A DNA stretch of 64,000 nucleotides from Sphagnum magellanicum (GCA_021904315.1 MU273446.1:1-64000), one strand, 5' to 3'. Positions 12,524-25,387 are shown, counted from the first letter of the stretch. Notes: generated by a model not told the origin, from the letters alone. Program-made: numbers and translations.

Positions 12524-15500
12524 ATGCATGAGTGGGTGGACACGGAGATAACAGCTGTGCTGTTCGCGCTTGCGGTCATATTGGCGGTCAGTCTGGGGTT
12601 CGCGCACCAGGTGAAGGTCAGGGCATCCAGACGGGGAGAGCTCCTGAAATTACGACATTTAGCCGTGGAGACAATAGCCAAGGCAGAAGCGGACTCGATG
12701 TTGGCAGGCAGCAGCCTTTGCTCCATCTGCAAAAATCCCACCAGTAGGCGTTGCTCGCGATGCAAGGCTGTGCGGTACTGGTAAAATCCATCGTTTCTCT
12801 GTTTAGCTTAGCATTCATATCACCCCCTATCTGGTCTCCCTGCGTCCTCATAGGTTGTAAAAGTTGGATTCGCACGAGTCTGTGCACGAGCGCCGATTAC
12901 AACTATGTCCCTTACGGCACTGCGGACGGATTTGTCACGATGTTTCTCGTCATATTACCCTATAGGCAGTCAACAATTGCAGCAAGATGCCGTTTGGTCA
13001 TGGTTGAAATTTTCCCTTCAATCTTCAATTATCATTTGTTGGTCGAGGTCAAGAGTCGAGGGAAATACTGTCGGCTCTTACTAGATACACTTCTAGACCA
13101 GTGGCTGCTTTAAGGTGGATACCTGATGGTTTCTTTAAAGTCAGGGGATAGTCAGTTACAATGGCATTTGATTGTATTGACAAGTGCATCCAAGAGCAGT
13201 GGAAGCATATTGCCATTTTGTCACTTCAACTTCCATACATTTGTTCACAGTGTTGCCAATTGCTGAGCAGACTCTGGCATTTTGTGCTTAATCACAACTT
13301 GCTAATGAATGCTTACAAAAATAAACAGAAAGAAATTCAAAGAATGCTCACACAATAACCAAAGTTAATGACCTTTTATAAAAGATAGTGGTTTGAAATG
13401 TACCACCAGCATGCATCAATCTTCCCTAATATTTTGTGGATAACTCAATCAAGTAAGATATACAGTCCCAGGCATCTTGAAAGATTGTGAAAGTAGTACC
13501 TGAAGTAGATCTATCAGAAGCCTGGATGCCATTGAAATTATCAAGAGTTCAGACATTGGGCATCTAACCTAGTTTTGTATGATGTCCGCTGATCCTTTGT
13601 TAGCATGACTGCTAATTGTATTGATTTATGCAGCTCTTTGGAGTGCCAAAGCCAACACTGGAGAGAAGGCCACAAGAAGGAATGCAAGGCCCCCAGCACA
13701 AGCGGTCTAGAGATCTCAGAAAATGGCAATGGAATTGTCCATAGTCTCTGTCTGAGAAGCTCTCAAAGCATGACTAGTGGGGATCTGTTTAGATATTCAA
13801 ATCAGGGAAATGCTACAATTGATCATGACAAGCTCTTTCCACATTTTCCTGAGGCAACTGGTGCTCATAAGAAAACATCATCTCCTCATGTGTCAAAACC
13901 TTTGTCCGCTTCCATAACATCAGATGGGATTATTCTAAGACCAAAGAAGGTTAGCTCAATCTGCCCATCATTTCTGGCCCTTTTCTAGAAAAGTGAACCT
14001 CTTAATCTTTTGTATGGCTTGGTAAAGATTGCATGGGAGCTATGGGTTTGCACAGATATATGCTTTGTGAAGGTATGCTCTAAATGTTTCTGTGTGCAGA
14101 TATTGTTTCCATATGACTACTTTGTCAAGCTTTATAACTGGGATATGCTGAGATTGCCTTGTGGATTAATCAATTGTGGAAACAGGTACTTCTGGATTCA
14201 GTTTATTGCCACTCAGATGGCATGCCTTCTGTGTTGTCCACATAGGCACAGATTACATTTCTCTGAGACCAGCAGATGTGAACATAGCCTATGTGTAATT
14301 ATGCAGTTAGTTGCTAAGCAGGAGGTGCTAATGTGGGTCTTCTTGATCTGGAGTACCTATGCAGCTGCTTTGCCAATGTGGTGCTGCAGTGCCTTACTTA
14401 CACTCGGCCCCTTACTGCATACTTGCTTGAAGGAGCTCATGTTGAAGAGTGTAAGCATCTTTGACTTGGAGGTGGAAGCCTATTCAATGAGGCATGCTTA
14501 TTCTTTGAAGGTTCTTCATGGTTCTGTGATGTATGAATTGATGGCTGTTCCTTGATGGTGTTGACAGGTCACCCTGTCAGGAGGTTCCTCATCATTCAAT
14601 TAATGAAGAGCTCTGTCTTGCTTGAATACAGGTAGGAGAAATGATTGGTGTTTTATGTGTGAGCTTCAAGGCCATGTATGGAGAGTTAGGCAGAATCAAA
14701 CCCCATTTTCACCAATCAGAATACTGTCACGAATGCAGAATATTGGGAATCATCTTGGATATGGCAGGCAGGAAGATGCTCATGAGTTCATGAGGTGAGC
14801 TTTTGACCATGAAGTATGGAGGCAGCCACATCAAATAGCAATTATTCACCTTCCACAGCTGACCCCATTGAACATCATGAGGAAAACTCCATGAACTGAC
14901 TCAAGATCAGATTGTGAACAAGATCCTAGCCCCAAAGTTGTTCACTTTTTTATCACCGGAATTTGATGGGTACAAGGTTGTTATCCAGATTTGCCATTGA
15001 CTCTATGCAGTCCACATGCCTGGATGGCTTTGGAGGGGAGACTGTTGTGGATCCTGCTAGTCAACAAACTACCCTTATACACCACATATTTGGTGGTCTT
15101 CTTCAATCTCAGGTATGCAATTTTTTGTGCACCTATTTATGCCGTTGGCTTAGAGATGCTTGCTTCAAGAGGGGCAAGCTAAAATGAAAAGAAGCTTACT
15201 CTCATCACAAGCTTGTTGTTGCAGCTTGAATGAGCATTGGATTCATCTTTATTTATTAACAATGCCTTTTGAGTGCTCACTGACATCATGACTGAATCTT
15301 CCCTTTGCTTCCAGAAATGTACAGAAAATGAGGACACAGATTTTTAATATAATTGTTTGTCCCTAGTTTTGAACACATTATTATTATAGGCTTATCAACA
15401 TCCACTGTCTAGGATCTTATGAAATCAGTGGGGAGTAACCAGCTAGTTCACTGGCATTCATGATGAAGCTGATGTCTGATACCTTGTGAGTGACACTTGC

Positions 15501-18500
15501 AAGGTCATGACTGCACTCATTCTTGTTATGTTTGTATTGGTTTGGCTGGAACTGACACAACATTTGTCTTGCTATGGTGTATGTTATTGTGAACTTCCTC
15601 TCTGCAATGAACATAAACATTTGGATGGTGTAGATCTCACTGTTGCCATTTTCTTGAATTTACCAGTCTGGTATCCCAATTGGTGTTGTTCTTTGAGGAG
15701 AGGTGACCTGTGCACAATGCTGTTTGTTTTGCTTGGGACGCAGGTGAAATGCATGCAGTGTCAGCATGAATCAAATAGGTATGAAAGTATGATGGATCTT
15801 GCAGTGGAGATACACGGCATTGTTGAGTCATTAGAGGATGCTCTTGCACAGTTTACAGCTCCTGAATTATTGGATGGTGAAAATAAGTACAAATGTGACC
15901 GGTATGTCCTAACTTATTTCCCTGCTGATTTTAATTGTTTCTTACAAGTTACTATATGTGACTCCTCTTTGTATCAAAGGGATTTAACAATTGAAGTGTG
16001 TAGTCCACTGCAGCTGATGGCTGCCTCAACAGGTTGGAATAGTGACCTAGACAAGTTATTTGAAATACCTCTGGTTGTGTTGTCCAACATTTGTATAAAT
16101 ACCTTTCAGTTTGGACTCTTATGTTGCAGGTGCAATGCATATGTGAAGGCAGATAAGCGGCTCACCTTGCATGAGGCACCCAATGTCCTCACCATTGCTC
16201 TCAAGCGCTTTCAAGTATGTCTAACTTCTTGACCACTCACAATTTCTCTTAAGATGAGCTTTGTGGTAGGCTAGCTGGTCAATAATCTTTTCAACTTGCT
16301 AATAGATTCTTCCACAGTTATGTGTAGCTTGGATTGTGGTCAGTATCATCAGGTTTTTAACTTTCAGTTGCATGTGATGCAGAGTGGAAAGTTTGGGAAA
16401 TTGAACAAGCGGGTGACATTTCCTGAAGTCCTATACATGGGCCCCTATATGAGTCAAAAGGGTGATGAACCTCCTGTGTACAAGCTGTATGCTGTGGTCG
16501 TTCATGTGGATATGCTAAATGCATCCTTTTTTGGCCATTATATTTGCTATGTAAAGGACTCTCAAGGTGCTTGGTACAAAATTGATGACAGTAAGGTAAA
16601 GGTGGAAGTTAATTCTTTGCTTTTGCCCTCTAGTCCTAGATCGATTGTGCTTTGGTTGTTGCTATGGGGTTGATCTTTCTTTTTCTTTGGGAATTGATGC
16701 ATTGAGTTTTCCTTATGGTGATCATGGTCTTTCTGTTTTGTGTTTTACAAGTCACTTGTTTGCTTCTTGATGCACACCTCCCAAGTATTTGGAACCTTGG
16801 GACATTTTTCTTCTGTTCTATTGTTTATTGCTGTTTTTTGTCCAGTGTTCTGCAAATTCTCAAGAGGATTATCTTTCTCAATCTGCATTCCAGTGCTGGT
16901 TGCATCTAGTTGATTTCAGACATGCAACTTGGACCTTTATTTCATTTCACCAGCCTGACTTCATCACACTCACCTTCTGGGAGTTATATTTGGCAGGTGA
17001 AAGAAGTAGAGGTGGACAAGGTGATGTCACAAAGAGCTTACATGCTTTTCTATAGCAGGTACGTCAAAATATATGCATGCCAAATCATTGTCTAGTGAGT
17101 TCAGTTGCAAAATCTCCTGCAGACCCCTTTTTCTGCATCATCCACTAAAATGTCACATGTTTTCAATTGCAGGTCATTTGCTCGGGCGGCACCTATCACA
17201 GATCCTGAACCATCTTCAGCTGCTTCAGGAGAAGGAATTTTAGAGTTTATTCGACTGGCAGTGCCTCTTGAACATCGACAGAGCTCAATACTGCCACCCA
17301 TGCAAGGAGCAGTGGCTGTCCCTTCTAGTCTGGCTAAAGAAGTGTCCTTGGCTTTGGGGTATAATGATGGAGGTACTGGTGAAAGTTCAGAACATGGGAT
17401 TATGCAATTGCAGAGACCTGAGTTTGCAATCACTGGACTAAATTTTGATGATTTCCTTGAGAGAAAACAAAAGTTGGAGTACACGGTCCCATTAACTTTG
17501 GGAGGTGGAGAATCAACTGTGGAAGTGGGGTCATGTGATCAAATTTCGAGTTCTCTGAAAGTTGCTGCTGGGATGTCTGATTCAACAAATGCCAGTGAGG
17601 ATCTGTATGTAAACTCTTCTCAAATCTTGGAGAGTGTTCAAGTCTTCAAGGGGAAAATGGAACATAATGAGATGCCTTTGGAGTCGACAAGTTTAAGTAG
17701 GCAGAGAAGGGTAGGGAAGATATCAGAACAGGGACATGAGGTTCTGTCACTGTTGCCTTCTCCAAAGCTGTTGGATATGGAAGAGTTACCAATGTGGGAG
17801 GCTGGAAATCATCATAAAACCTCTGCTATACCGGTTCTAGATGTAGTAGGATCATCACCTTCGATTGCATGGCCAAGAAATGTCGTAGACATGGTCTCTT
17901 CGATTGATTATGCTGTGGTAAATAGTGATTCTCAAGTGCAGAGCCCTTGTTGTGTTCCTGAATATGTTGCTGAATACAGTGAGAAACAAACATCAGAGGA
18001 ATCAGATGTTTGGAAGGGTGATCAGGCTTACAGTTCTGTTGAGGCAATGTGTCCACATTTGGAAGGTGGTGAAATGTTGGAATCGATGAGTTCAAGAAGG
18101 GAGGAGGGTTGCAAATGTATGCAGATTGACATGGATAGCCTTGCCCTGCAGAACTCCTATGGAGCATCACCTGATGAAGGGTTGGAGTTATTGTCTGCAA
18201 AGACATCTCATGCCCAAACTAACAGTAACTGTGGTGAAGCAGGAATTTTTCAGTCATCTTCTAAAGCTCTGCTGGAGCTCAAAACACTTGGCAGCTTAAA
18301 TGCAGAAATGCATGAGCACAAGAAGAGAATGGAACACACAGAACCAACCATGTCATTGATGAGGACCCCTGGAGCAAACATGGGCCCCCTTGCAACCACT
18401 ACAAGCTCATCAAATTGCTTCACTGTTCTGCTGGATTCCCCAGGCAAGGTACTCATTGAGGAATTGCCAGGACCAGATGTTGTGGGAAGGACAGATTGTG

Positions 18501-19273
18501 GACATGTTGCAAATAAAGGTGATGTAGAAAATGGGCTGGAGTTATCTGGATTGTTAAGTGGAAGTGCAGTGATAGGTGAAGTTTTGTCTACAACGGTTTT
18601 AACGCCCACCATCACTGGGTCTTCCTCAAATTCTGAACTTTTTTCTGATAGTTCAGTAGAGAACACAGCCTTCAGGGTTAATCCTGTTGATGGAATTTTA
18701 GATGATGGTCAAGAAATATGCCACAACTCTCCAATTGGGAGGATCAATGATGGAAAGCAAAATTTGAAGCCATTGCTTGCTCCAGGATTCTTAAACAAGA
18801 GTCACAGGCTTAAGACTGTGAAATCTGTGAGCAAGAATGCAGGGGTGTATCCAAATGGTCATAGCAACCAAGGAAATGGGTGGGCAACTACCTCTGCACA
18901 AACTGAGTTTCCTCCAGGCCAAACAAGCATGGTAGGGATGAATGGAACAAGCATCAGTGCATCTGTTGGTGAGTTGGAAGTGAGTGATTTGCAGGGGCAC
19001 TCCAGTAGCAGAGCAAGTACCCAGCTTCTAAGTTATACAAATCATAATAATGCTAGGAAGGATGGAAAAAAGGGTCTGATGGATCACATCTCAGTTAACA
19101 GGTCGCAGAGTGGGACTTCTCAATCTCATGCAGTAAGTGTAGCCTTTGGTGCAAAACACAAACAAGGCCGCAATGAAAGTTGTGCATGTGGGTCTCAACA
19201 GAAGTGGAAAAAGTGCTGTGGTAAATCTAGTGTAATCAAGGGAGCACTAGCAGATCGGCAATTAGTGGTGTGA
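12524..19273 (+). CDS. Ubiquitin-specific protease of the UBP15/16 MYND class, 11 exons, with C-terminal SEC-C motif
   Basis: A cysteine protease that removes ubiquitin from proteins. Exons: 12524-12780, 13634-13949, 14100-14185, 14365-14450, 14632-14794, 14989-15112, 15744-15901, 16130-16214, 16383-16595, 16997-17058, 17173-19273. All ten introns are GT-AG and phases join without a stop, giving 1216 residues. The start ATG follows an in-frame TAG directly. Domains in order: a hydrophobic segment (about 9-26, likely membrane anchor); MYND zinc finger (C66, C69, C77, C80, C86, C90, H99, C103); USP domain (about 192-517) with catalytic C221 in '[13 protein letters not shown]', H477 in 'GHYICYVK' and D493/D494 in 'WYKIDDS'; a USP zinc ribbon (C347, C350, C395, C398); a Ser-rich low-complexity tail; and a SEC-C motif (1182-1200). 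The anchor-MYND-USP order is that of plant UBP15/16. All catalytic and zinc residues are present, so it appears functional. Exon joins are my manual model, without transcript support. Confidence 0.93.
19166..19222 (+). other. SEC-C motif at the C terminus of the USP
   Basis: Codons for residues 1182-1200 read '[19 protein letters not shown]', matching the SEC-C pattern C-x-C-x8-C-C with its leading GRN and internal CGS. The motif is best known from bacterial SecA, where it binds zinc and SecB, and it also occurs alone or as a fusion elsewhere. Here it lies in the same open frame as the last exon, 17 codons before the stop. I am not sure whether ordinary plant UBP15/16 proteins carry it. Confidence 0.85.
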
Positions 19274-19574
19274 CCGGGATACAAGTTGTTCCTTCCTTGA
19301 GCCATGTGTAAGGACTCTTCATGCAGGGGTCCACAGAAGTTACTGATGTGAACCAAGTGTTGGGTTTTCGTGTGCACATCAGAATACCATTCTTGTGTAT
19401 GGTCTCCTGAAGGCGATATTTTCTGTACAGTGGTCAGGCTGTCCACTGGTATACTTAACTTCTCTTCTCTTAAAACTATCAACAGGTCAAAGCAAATTGG
19501 ATGTTTTGTGAACTGTACAGCATGTAAGGCAGAATTTGCCTGACCATTGCTTATCATGCCAATTCTTGGATTGC

Positions 19575-19580
19575 AATAAA
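19575..19580 (+). terminator. Candidate poly(A) signal of the USP gene
   Basis: AATAAA lies 302 bp after the stop codon at 19271-19273. It is the first canonical signal I see in the 3' flank. The cleavage site cannot be fixed from sequence. Confidence 0.45.
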
Positions 19581-20007
19581 AAATGCTTTGAAGTCTATTT
19601 TCTACAGCTAGACTTCATAAGAGTGAAGAGTGATCTAGTTTTGGTAGGATATTTGATGTTGAACAAGGAAGTACTTGGTGGTTTTGGGCTAATATTTATG
19701 ACGAGGTGTATCCAACTGTGTGTAGAGTGAGAAGAAAACAGGGAAACTAGCTAAAGGATTAGTGGGCAGTTAGGTCAGTTCCACAGCATACTCCGCTGTA
19801 TTAGGTCTGCTGTATTAGGTCTCCTGTGAATGACCTGACCCATATATCTGTTGTCATATGACTGTTCGCTAGTGAATACTGTGGGGGTGCAAAAGTATCT
19901 CATCAGTGCAAATGGCACAAAATATTCAAACCTAAAAGTGCATTAATTTATTCAGGTGGAAACTGCGATCGGTCACTGACATTTGACCACCAATTTCTGT
20001 TAGGTTT

Positions 20008-20289
20008 GCTTTACACTAGGAGTCAGGGCTGCAAAAACTTGAGGCCAACTTTGAGCATTTTGGTTTGTTATTTGACCTCAAGTTACTAATAAATGCTAGG
20101 ACATTGACGGGAGGACATTAATAATTGCTGGAACATTGGCCCCAAGGTTGCAAATCTGCTTACCAAATTCCATGGTATCTTTTTTTCAGCCTTGTGGCAA
20201 ATACAAGGCCATAAAGTTCAGCATTTAGTAGTAACTTGGGGCAGATCGAAAAGATTTTTCTATTCCAGCCTTGACTCCTAGTGTAAAGC
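20008..20289. mobile_element. MITE-like element with 24-bp terminal inverted repeats
   Basis: The ends 20008-20031 and 20266-20289 are inverted copies with one mismatch (GCTTTACACTAGGAGTCAGG... and its complement), 282 bp apart end to end. The interior has no ORF. No clear target duplication is visible at the outer edges. Size, TIRs and lack of coding fit a miniature inverted-repeat transposable element. The same terminal motif recurs in the tandem copies just downstream. Confidence 0.65.
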
Positions 20290-20327
20290 CCTTGGAGCTA
20301 ATTTCAACTTTTGCACCAATAAGATTG

Positions 20328-20539
20328 CTTGATTTGAGTTGAACATTCGCCTTGACTCCTGGTGTAAAGTGGGCCTTATTTTTGTTTCTTAAAAAGTTCC
20401 TCCCCTGTCTGGCCTGAACTGAAGGTTCCCATCTTGATTTGAGTTGAACATTCGCCTTGACTCCTGGTGTGTAAAGTGGGCCTTATTTTTGTTTCTTAAA
20501 AAGTTCCTCCCCTGTCTGGCCTGAACTGAAGGTTTCCAT
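20328..20539. repeat. Tandem duplication, 105-bp unit
   Basis: Copy 1 is 20328-20432 and copy 2 is 20433-20539. They are nearly identical: copy 2 has a 2-bp GT insertion in 'CTGGTGTGTAAAG' and one C-to-T change near its end. Each copy contains 'CCTTGACTCCTGGTGTAAAG', a variant of the terminal repeat of the adjacent MITE-like element, so the unit probably includes a MITE end. Confidence 0.9.
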
Positions 20540-22689
20540 CACCACTTACTGTCTTTATAGTAATTTAATTATTTGGGATAATAATGCAACATGAAAGTTC
20601 TCATCAATTTCATGGTAACATATAATGTTGAAAAAACGTTATATATGTGCTTGTTAGAGGTGTTGGCATCCCACAAGCTACTGTAAGCTGCCACTTATAC
20701 TAAGCTCAAAGTTGAAAATTTGTAGCTTTATGTGTCGTTTGCTGAAGGCAAACCTAATAAAATACCTATCCTATGGGTACTGACACAAGGTGAACATCTT
20801 GATTTAAGCTCAAATAGTACAAAGTGACCCGTCTCGAGAGTCATGCGATTGAGCATAACAGTTGTGGTAGCCTTCTTTGTTGGTTACACAGGAACCAACT
20901 CTATTAGTGCAACCTTGGGAGGAGGGCTGGCTCGCTGGCTGCTAAATCCTGGGTTTGCAGTGAGCAGCATTTGTCCCCTCTGTCATCAAAAAGAAGAGGG
21001 AGGAATGAAAGATCTCCTCCTTGAACAATGAAGTCAATGATATTTCTTTATTTCCACGCAGTGTACAGAGAACATAGGACATAGGTGGGAACCTGAAGAA
21101 CAATCCTATAGCATATGTCTAAGGCACATTTTGAACCAGCATGCTTTGAGTTTATTTTCATAAGCTATCATGGCCTATTAGAATTGTTTCACAACCAAAG
21201 AAACCTTCCCATTTTTATTTTCAAGGTTTTCTTGCTGCATTCCATCAACAACAAAACATTGTCTCTCTCACACTAGCATTACCCATGAATCCCACCAGCT
21301 ATTCCCAACTTTTAAGCATATTGTAAATTCCCAATCTCTATCTTTTTGAGTTCAGACGAGAAGAAAACCCTCTTTGTAAAGTTTTGCAACAATATGGATG
21401 AAAAAAAGTCCTCATGTAGATTTCACAATTCCCCACATTCAAGCTATGCAATTCTTGGAATTTTCACCAAAGTAAATCTCACTTCCCATTCCTTCGCAAA
21501 TCCAAGAAAAAAATAATCTGAGTAACCTCAAGTATACAAAGCTTGAGATTGTGAAACATTTTCAAGTTGGCTTTCAAACTCCTTAGACATTTTCATCATT
21601 TCCAAATGTGTTTCTATTTTGAAACATATGCTTCACTTCCTATGTCCAACTTAATCCTCCATAAATAACGGAAGAATTCTAGAAAATTTCAGACCTAAAC
21701 ACAAGGTATTGCTATCACCAAAAGAAAAGAGACTGCCCTAAAGGTTTGAAGGAAAAATGTGCTTAGCTTCCCAAAAAATCAGAATGCCCCTTCCATCAAT
21801 CCGCCCTGATTTAAATTCTCCTTCCCGCATCTTGGTAACCTCCACATCATAAATTGCCTTCGACAAACTACACACCCAAAGGCTGAAAATCCACCTTATG
21901 AAACACAAACCAATGAATACATAAAATAGCACCAACATCCTACCATCACAAAGTTCTTTCACAAAGAACAAGCAAAAGGAAATCACTTGCAACAAACAAT
22001 AAACACACCCCAAAGCAAAAAATGCAACAATGTAGATAAGCTTGACTAAACCCTCATGTTTCACACGATTGTCAATCGCCTAAAGTTTTAGCACTTGTCG
22101 TTGACATGTGCAGCCTTTTATCCATTAGCTTAAATCTTCATCCAACATATTCTAGATGCATTTTGACACCATGCCTCCATCCCTAGCCACATAGGGCTCA
22201 ATTAGCTCCAGGATTTATTGTTCAAGCCTTTCCATCAATTTGGATTTGCAATTGTGTGGATTTGGTGAAAAAGTCCCTACTTTAGGAAAAATTTTCTTTT
22301 GTACATTCACTAACCCTCTTACCAGGGAATTTCAGATAGAAAAAAAAGGTTGGGCTAAAATGATGCCCCCACCATCACCCACACTAACATAGACTTGTCA
22401 CACTAAATAGTGAAAAGTTTTTTTAGAGATTTGAAGAAGATATCTCCACCATGTTAAGTGGCATACAAAAGTGGCAATGTCAATATTACAATGATTCCCA
22501 TCTGCCCGCCTACGATGTTGATGTTATTATGAACATTCTCATATTGAAAGCCAAAGCATGAAGAATGTCAATTATATATGAGTCCACCTATTTGTTTATT
22601 TGTAAAATGAAATGAGTTTTATCCCTATGAGAGAAATAAGCCCACCGCCAACACATGTTCTGTGTTAGGTCTTGGAACAAGTTGGTTCA
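20540..22689. other. Region without recognised gene
   Basis: A short ORF at 20843-21031 (plus) and a hydrophobic 108-codon ORF at 21738-22064 (minus, several membrane-like stretches) occur, but neither has a motif I know or a coding-like neighbour. The minus-strand bias of weak coding character from about 21200 on may be extended debris of the C0 copia element or an unknown retroelement. Confidence 0.3.
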
Positions 22690-24910
22690 TTTTTCATGTA
22701 CCCCTTAACTCCTTCATGAGCTTTGTCATCCATATGGCTTGGTAGCTTGTGTGTTCACCATGTATTTGGCCTTAGTCCTGAACAAAACAATTGTTGGCTT
22801 TTATTTTCTATTATAAGAAATTACTCCACCTCCAATTATGAATATAAACCTTGTAGTGGATCTTCTATCCTTTTGATCATTAACCCAACCTGCATCACAA
22901 TAGTTATCACTTATTTGGATTGTACCACTTTAAATTGTAATTTCAATTCCAAGGTCCCTTGCAAATATCAAAAAATGTGCTTGATCATCATATAATGCTT
23001 CATGCTCTTGTATCTTCACAGTCATGAAGTTTGCCACTTGGTGAACCAGTTCGAAGCAATGCTTACAAGTCCTAAGTTAGCCAAAAAAAACTTGGACCAC
23101 CCAGCTGCCCCCATCATAGTAGGAGCAAACACCAAAAATCCATGGTCAGTCCTCAAAACCTTCTCTGTCACCAAATTCCTTTGTGAAAGAAAAAAGGTCC
23201 AATCATGCTTTTGGATTCCAACCAATCCTACTTCCATGAAATGGCCATCAGCACTCACACAAACATCATCTAGAATGCATTTCCACATGGAGAAACCATG
23301 GAATTACATATGTTGGAAAGAGAACTAGGGCCATGTAAAAATACAAGGCCTTTAGACTACAGTATTGTGAATGTCAACATGACTTCGACAAGTGATACAC
23401 ATGCATGCGACAAGACCATTGCAAGCCCTCCCCAGTTCTGTTGAGTTAGGAAAGCTGAATGGTTTGAAGAAGATCTATATGAACAAAGTAGTTTTCCTGT
23501 TTTTTAGCATCTATAGTATGTAGTCTCAAAGCTAAAAACCCTTCCCGTATGTTGTGAGATGGAACCTTGTGTTCTCCTCAAACGTTGTACCATTCCACTT
23601 TTCCATTTGCACCATGTTTAATCTTGAACACTCATTTGCAAGAAACATGCTTCCTACCCTTAGGAAGTGACATCAAGGTTAAAGTGTTATTAATAACAAG
23701 GGAATTATATTCTTCGAGCATGGTAATCTTCCATTTTTTTGCATCTTCACTCCTCAATGCTTCTTTCACATTTTTGGGTTCTTTATTCACAAATTCATCT
23801 CGAACATGTTTTATTTCCTTTGAATGGGATCATGGACACTTTTTATTTGATTATTTCCTTTAAGGAACACAACATTTCGACTTTTGATGATCTTTTGGTC
23901 TTTACAAACATTGAATGATATGCCTTGGACCCTTCACAATATCCTAAAAACATTTGGATTCTAATTTGTTTTCATTTTCATTTGTAACATGGGCATAGGA
24001 TTTGCAACCAAAGAACTTTCAAATGAAACACATTGGGTTTCCTATTACATGCATTTTGTAAGGTTTTTGAATCAAGGGCTTTTGGTTGGGCATTGATTTT
24101 TATGTAAATTGTCATGTTCACCACTTTCGCCCAAAATTCCAAGTCAAGTGTTTTTACAAGAATCATGTCTTAGCACATTCCACAATTATCCTATTAGTTT
24201 TTTCTACATCACCATTTTGTTGTGGCAAATATGGAGCATTAGTTTATTGTTGGATTTCACATTCAATCAAGAAGGCATCAAAGTTTTTGGACTCAAACTT
24301 TCCTCCATTGTTGGATCACAAGATGTTGATCTTCATGGTCATTTTGTTATCCACCAAACACCTTATATCTTTTGAATTTCTCACAAAAATCTCTTTTAGC
24401 CTTCAAAGGATAAACATATGCCTTTTTTGAAAAGTTGCTAACGAATGTGACAAAGTATTACACCCCCACCACATGAAAAATCCTCATCAACCCACACACG
24501 TTTGTGGGCACAATCTCCAAAAGCTTCAAAATTTTGGTTGCTCTATCTTTAAGGAAAATGTTAAATTAGCTTGCCTTTAGACACATGGTGCAATGGCACT
24601 TTTTTAAAATTGATGCCATTTGCTATTTTATCCAACTCCTTGAAACTTGCCATACTGAAATGGCCAAACCTTTCATGCCAAAACATGATGCCTTCATTCA
24701 AGGACTTGCCACATTTGCTTTTTTCCTTTTGAATGTTCACATTGAGTATTTACAAGTTCTTTTCCTTTCATGCTTTCGCCACATGGGGACATTGTTCACC
24801 TTACAATTATCCTTGTCAAACTCTATTTTCAACCCTTCTGAAATGAATTTGTTAATGAAAATGAAAGTATTTTAAAACATGAAAAACTTGAATGATAATC
24901 ATAAGCAACA
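22690..24910 (-). mobile_element. C0: old, truncated copia element of the C family
   Basis: On the minus strand, reading right to left, it shows the gag-pre-integrase segment (about 24880-24590), an integrase core and C-terminal stretch (about 24340-23900), the beginning of RT ('VSCKWVFKIKHGAN'-like, about 23690-23590) and, after a foreign segment, RNase H (about 23000-22690; 'DRRSTT'-like and 'IWMTKLMKEL' traces). Gag, most of RT and both LTRs are missing. Stops and frameshifts are dense, so this is much older than C3 or the D elements. Wording of the residues matches family C (compare C3 at 45489-48590). Confidence 0.75.
23001..23565. other. Foreign segment inside C0 in place of the RT palm
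   Basis: Between the RNase H and the RT-start remnants of C0, about 560 bp does not read as copia in any frame. An 88-codon minus ORF (23022-23288) is open but unrecognised. Either an insertion or a replacement of the RT core is possible. Confidence 0.4.
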
Positions 24911-25387
24911 TTGTTAACGAAGAAATCTCTAAACTAATTAGTACCATAGACCTCTTAGTAACTAATGATTATTAGTGGTAATACTACTTACTATCCTTTA
25001 TCCAAAAGGTGAAGCTAGTGGGATTAAGTAATTCATGTTAGTGAGTGGTTGGGGTAATCCACCACCCAATCATTTAGGAGATTTCTAGGAAAGGATTAAA
25101 AAATAAGGGCCCTATTTTCTATGAATAAATGTGGGCCTTGTGTGGTTTGTGGAAAAGGAGGATTAGAGGAAGTGTTGGGGAGTTTCTATGTCATCTGAGA
25201 CTTTTCTAATTAGAGGTTAGAATGAAGGACTCTTTTGAAAAAAATGTGTTGTACTACTAGGAAGGAGGAAGTAAAGAAGTAATGTACTTATATAAATTAT
25301 AACCGAATGACAACATGTCATGTGCATTAGATTGTTTACCTTGAGTCAAACATTGCTAATTAATTGTTAATGCAAATGAGTGACTTT

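Noticed and set aside
14010..14555. 181-codon ORF within the USP gene as a separate gene
   Set aside because: It reads through introns 3 and 4 in the wrong frame for the catalytic exon. The spliced model restores the conserved USP boxes.
15486..16232. 248-codon ORF within the USP gene as a separate gene
   Set aside because: It covers exons 7 and 8 together with the introns around them; splice sites at 15743, 15901, 16129 and 16214 explain it.
18250..18666. Minus-strand ORFs opposite the last USP exon
   Set aside because: They lie opposite a long conserved coding exon and show no domain or splice context.
20843..21031. 62-codon ORF with a hydrophobic start, possible secreted peptide
   Set aside because: Short, no clear cleavage site, no conserved motif and no transcript support; it could occur by chance.
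21738..22064. 108-codon hydrophobic minus ORF as a membrane protein gene
   Set aside because: Composition is driven by an A/T-rich, C-poor strand; no family, no exon partners. I left it as unassigned sequence.
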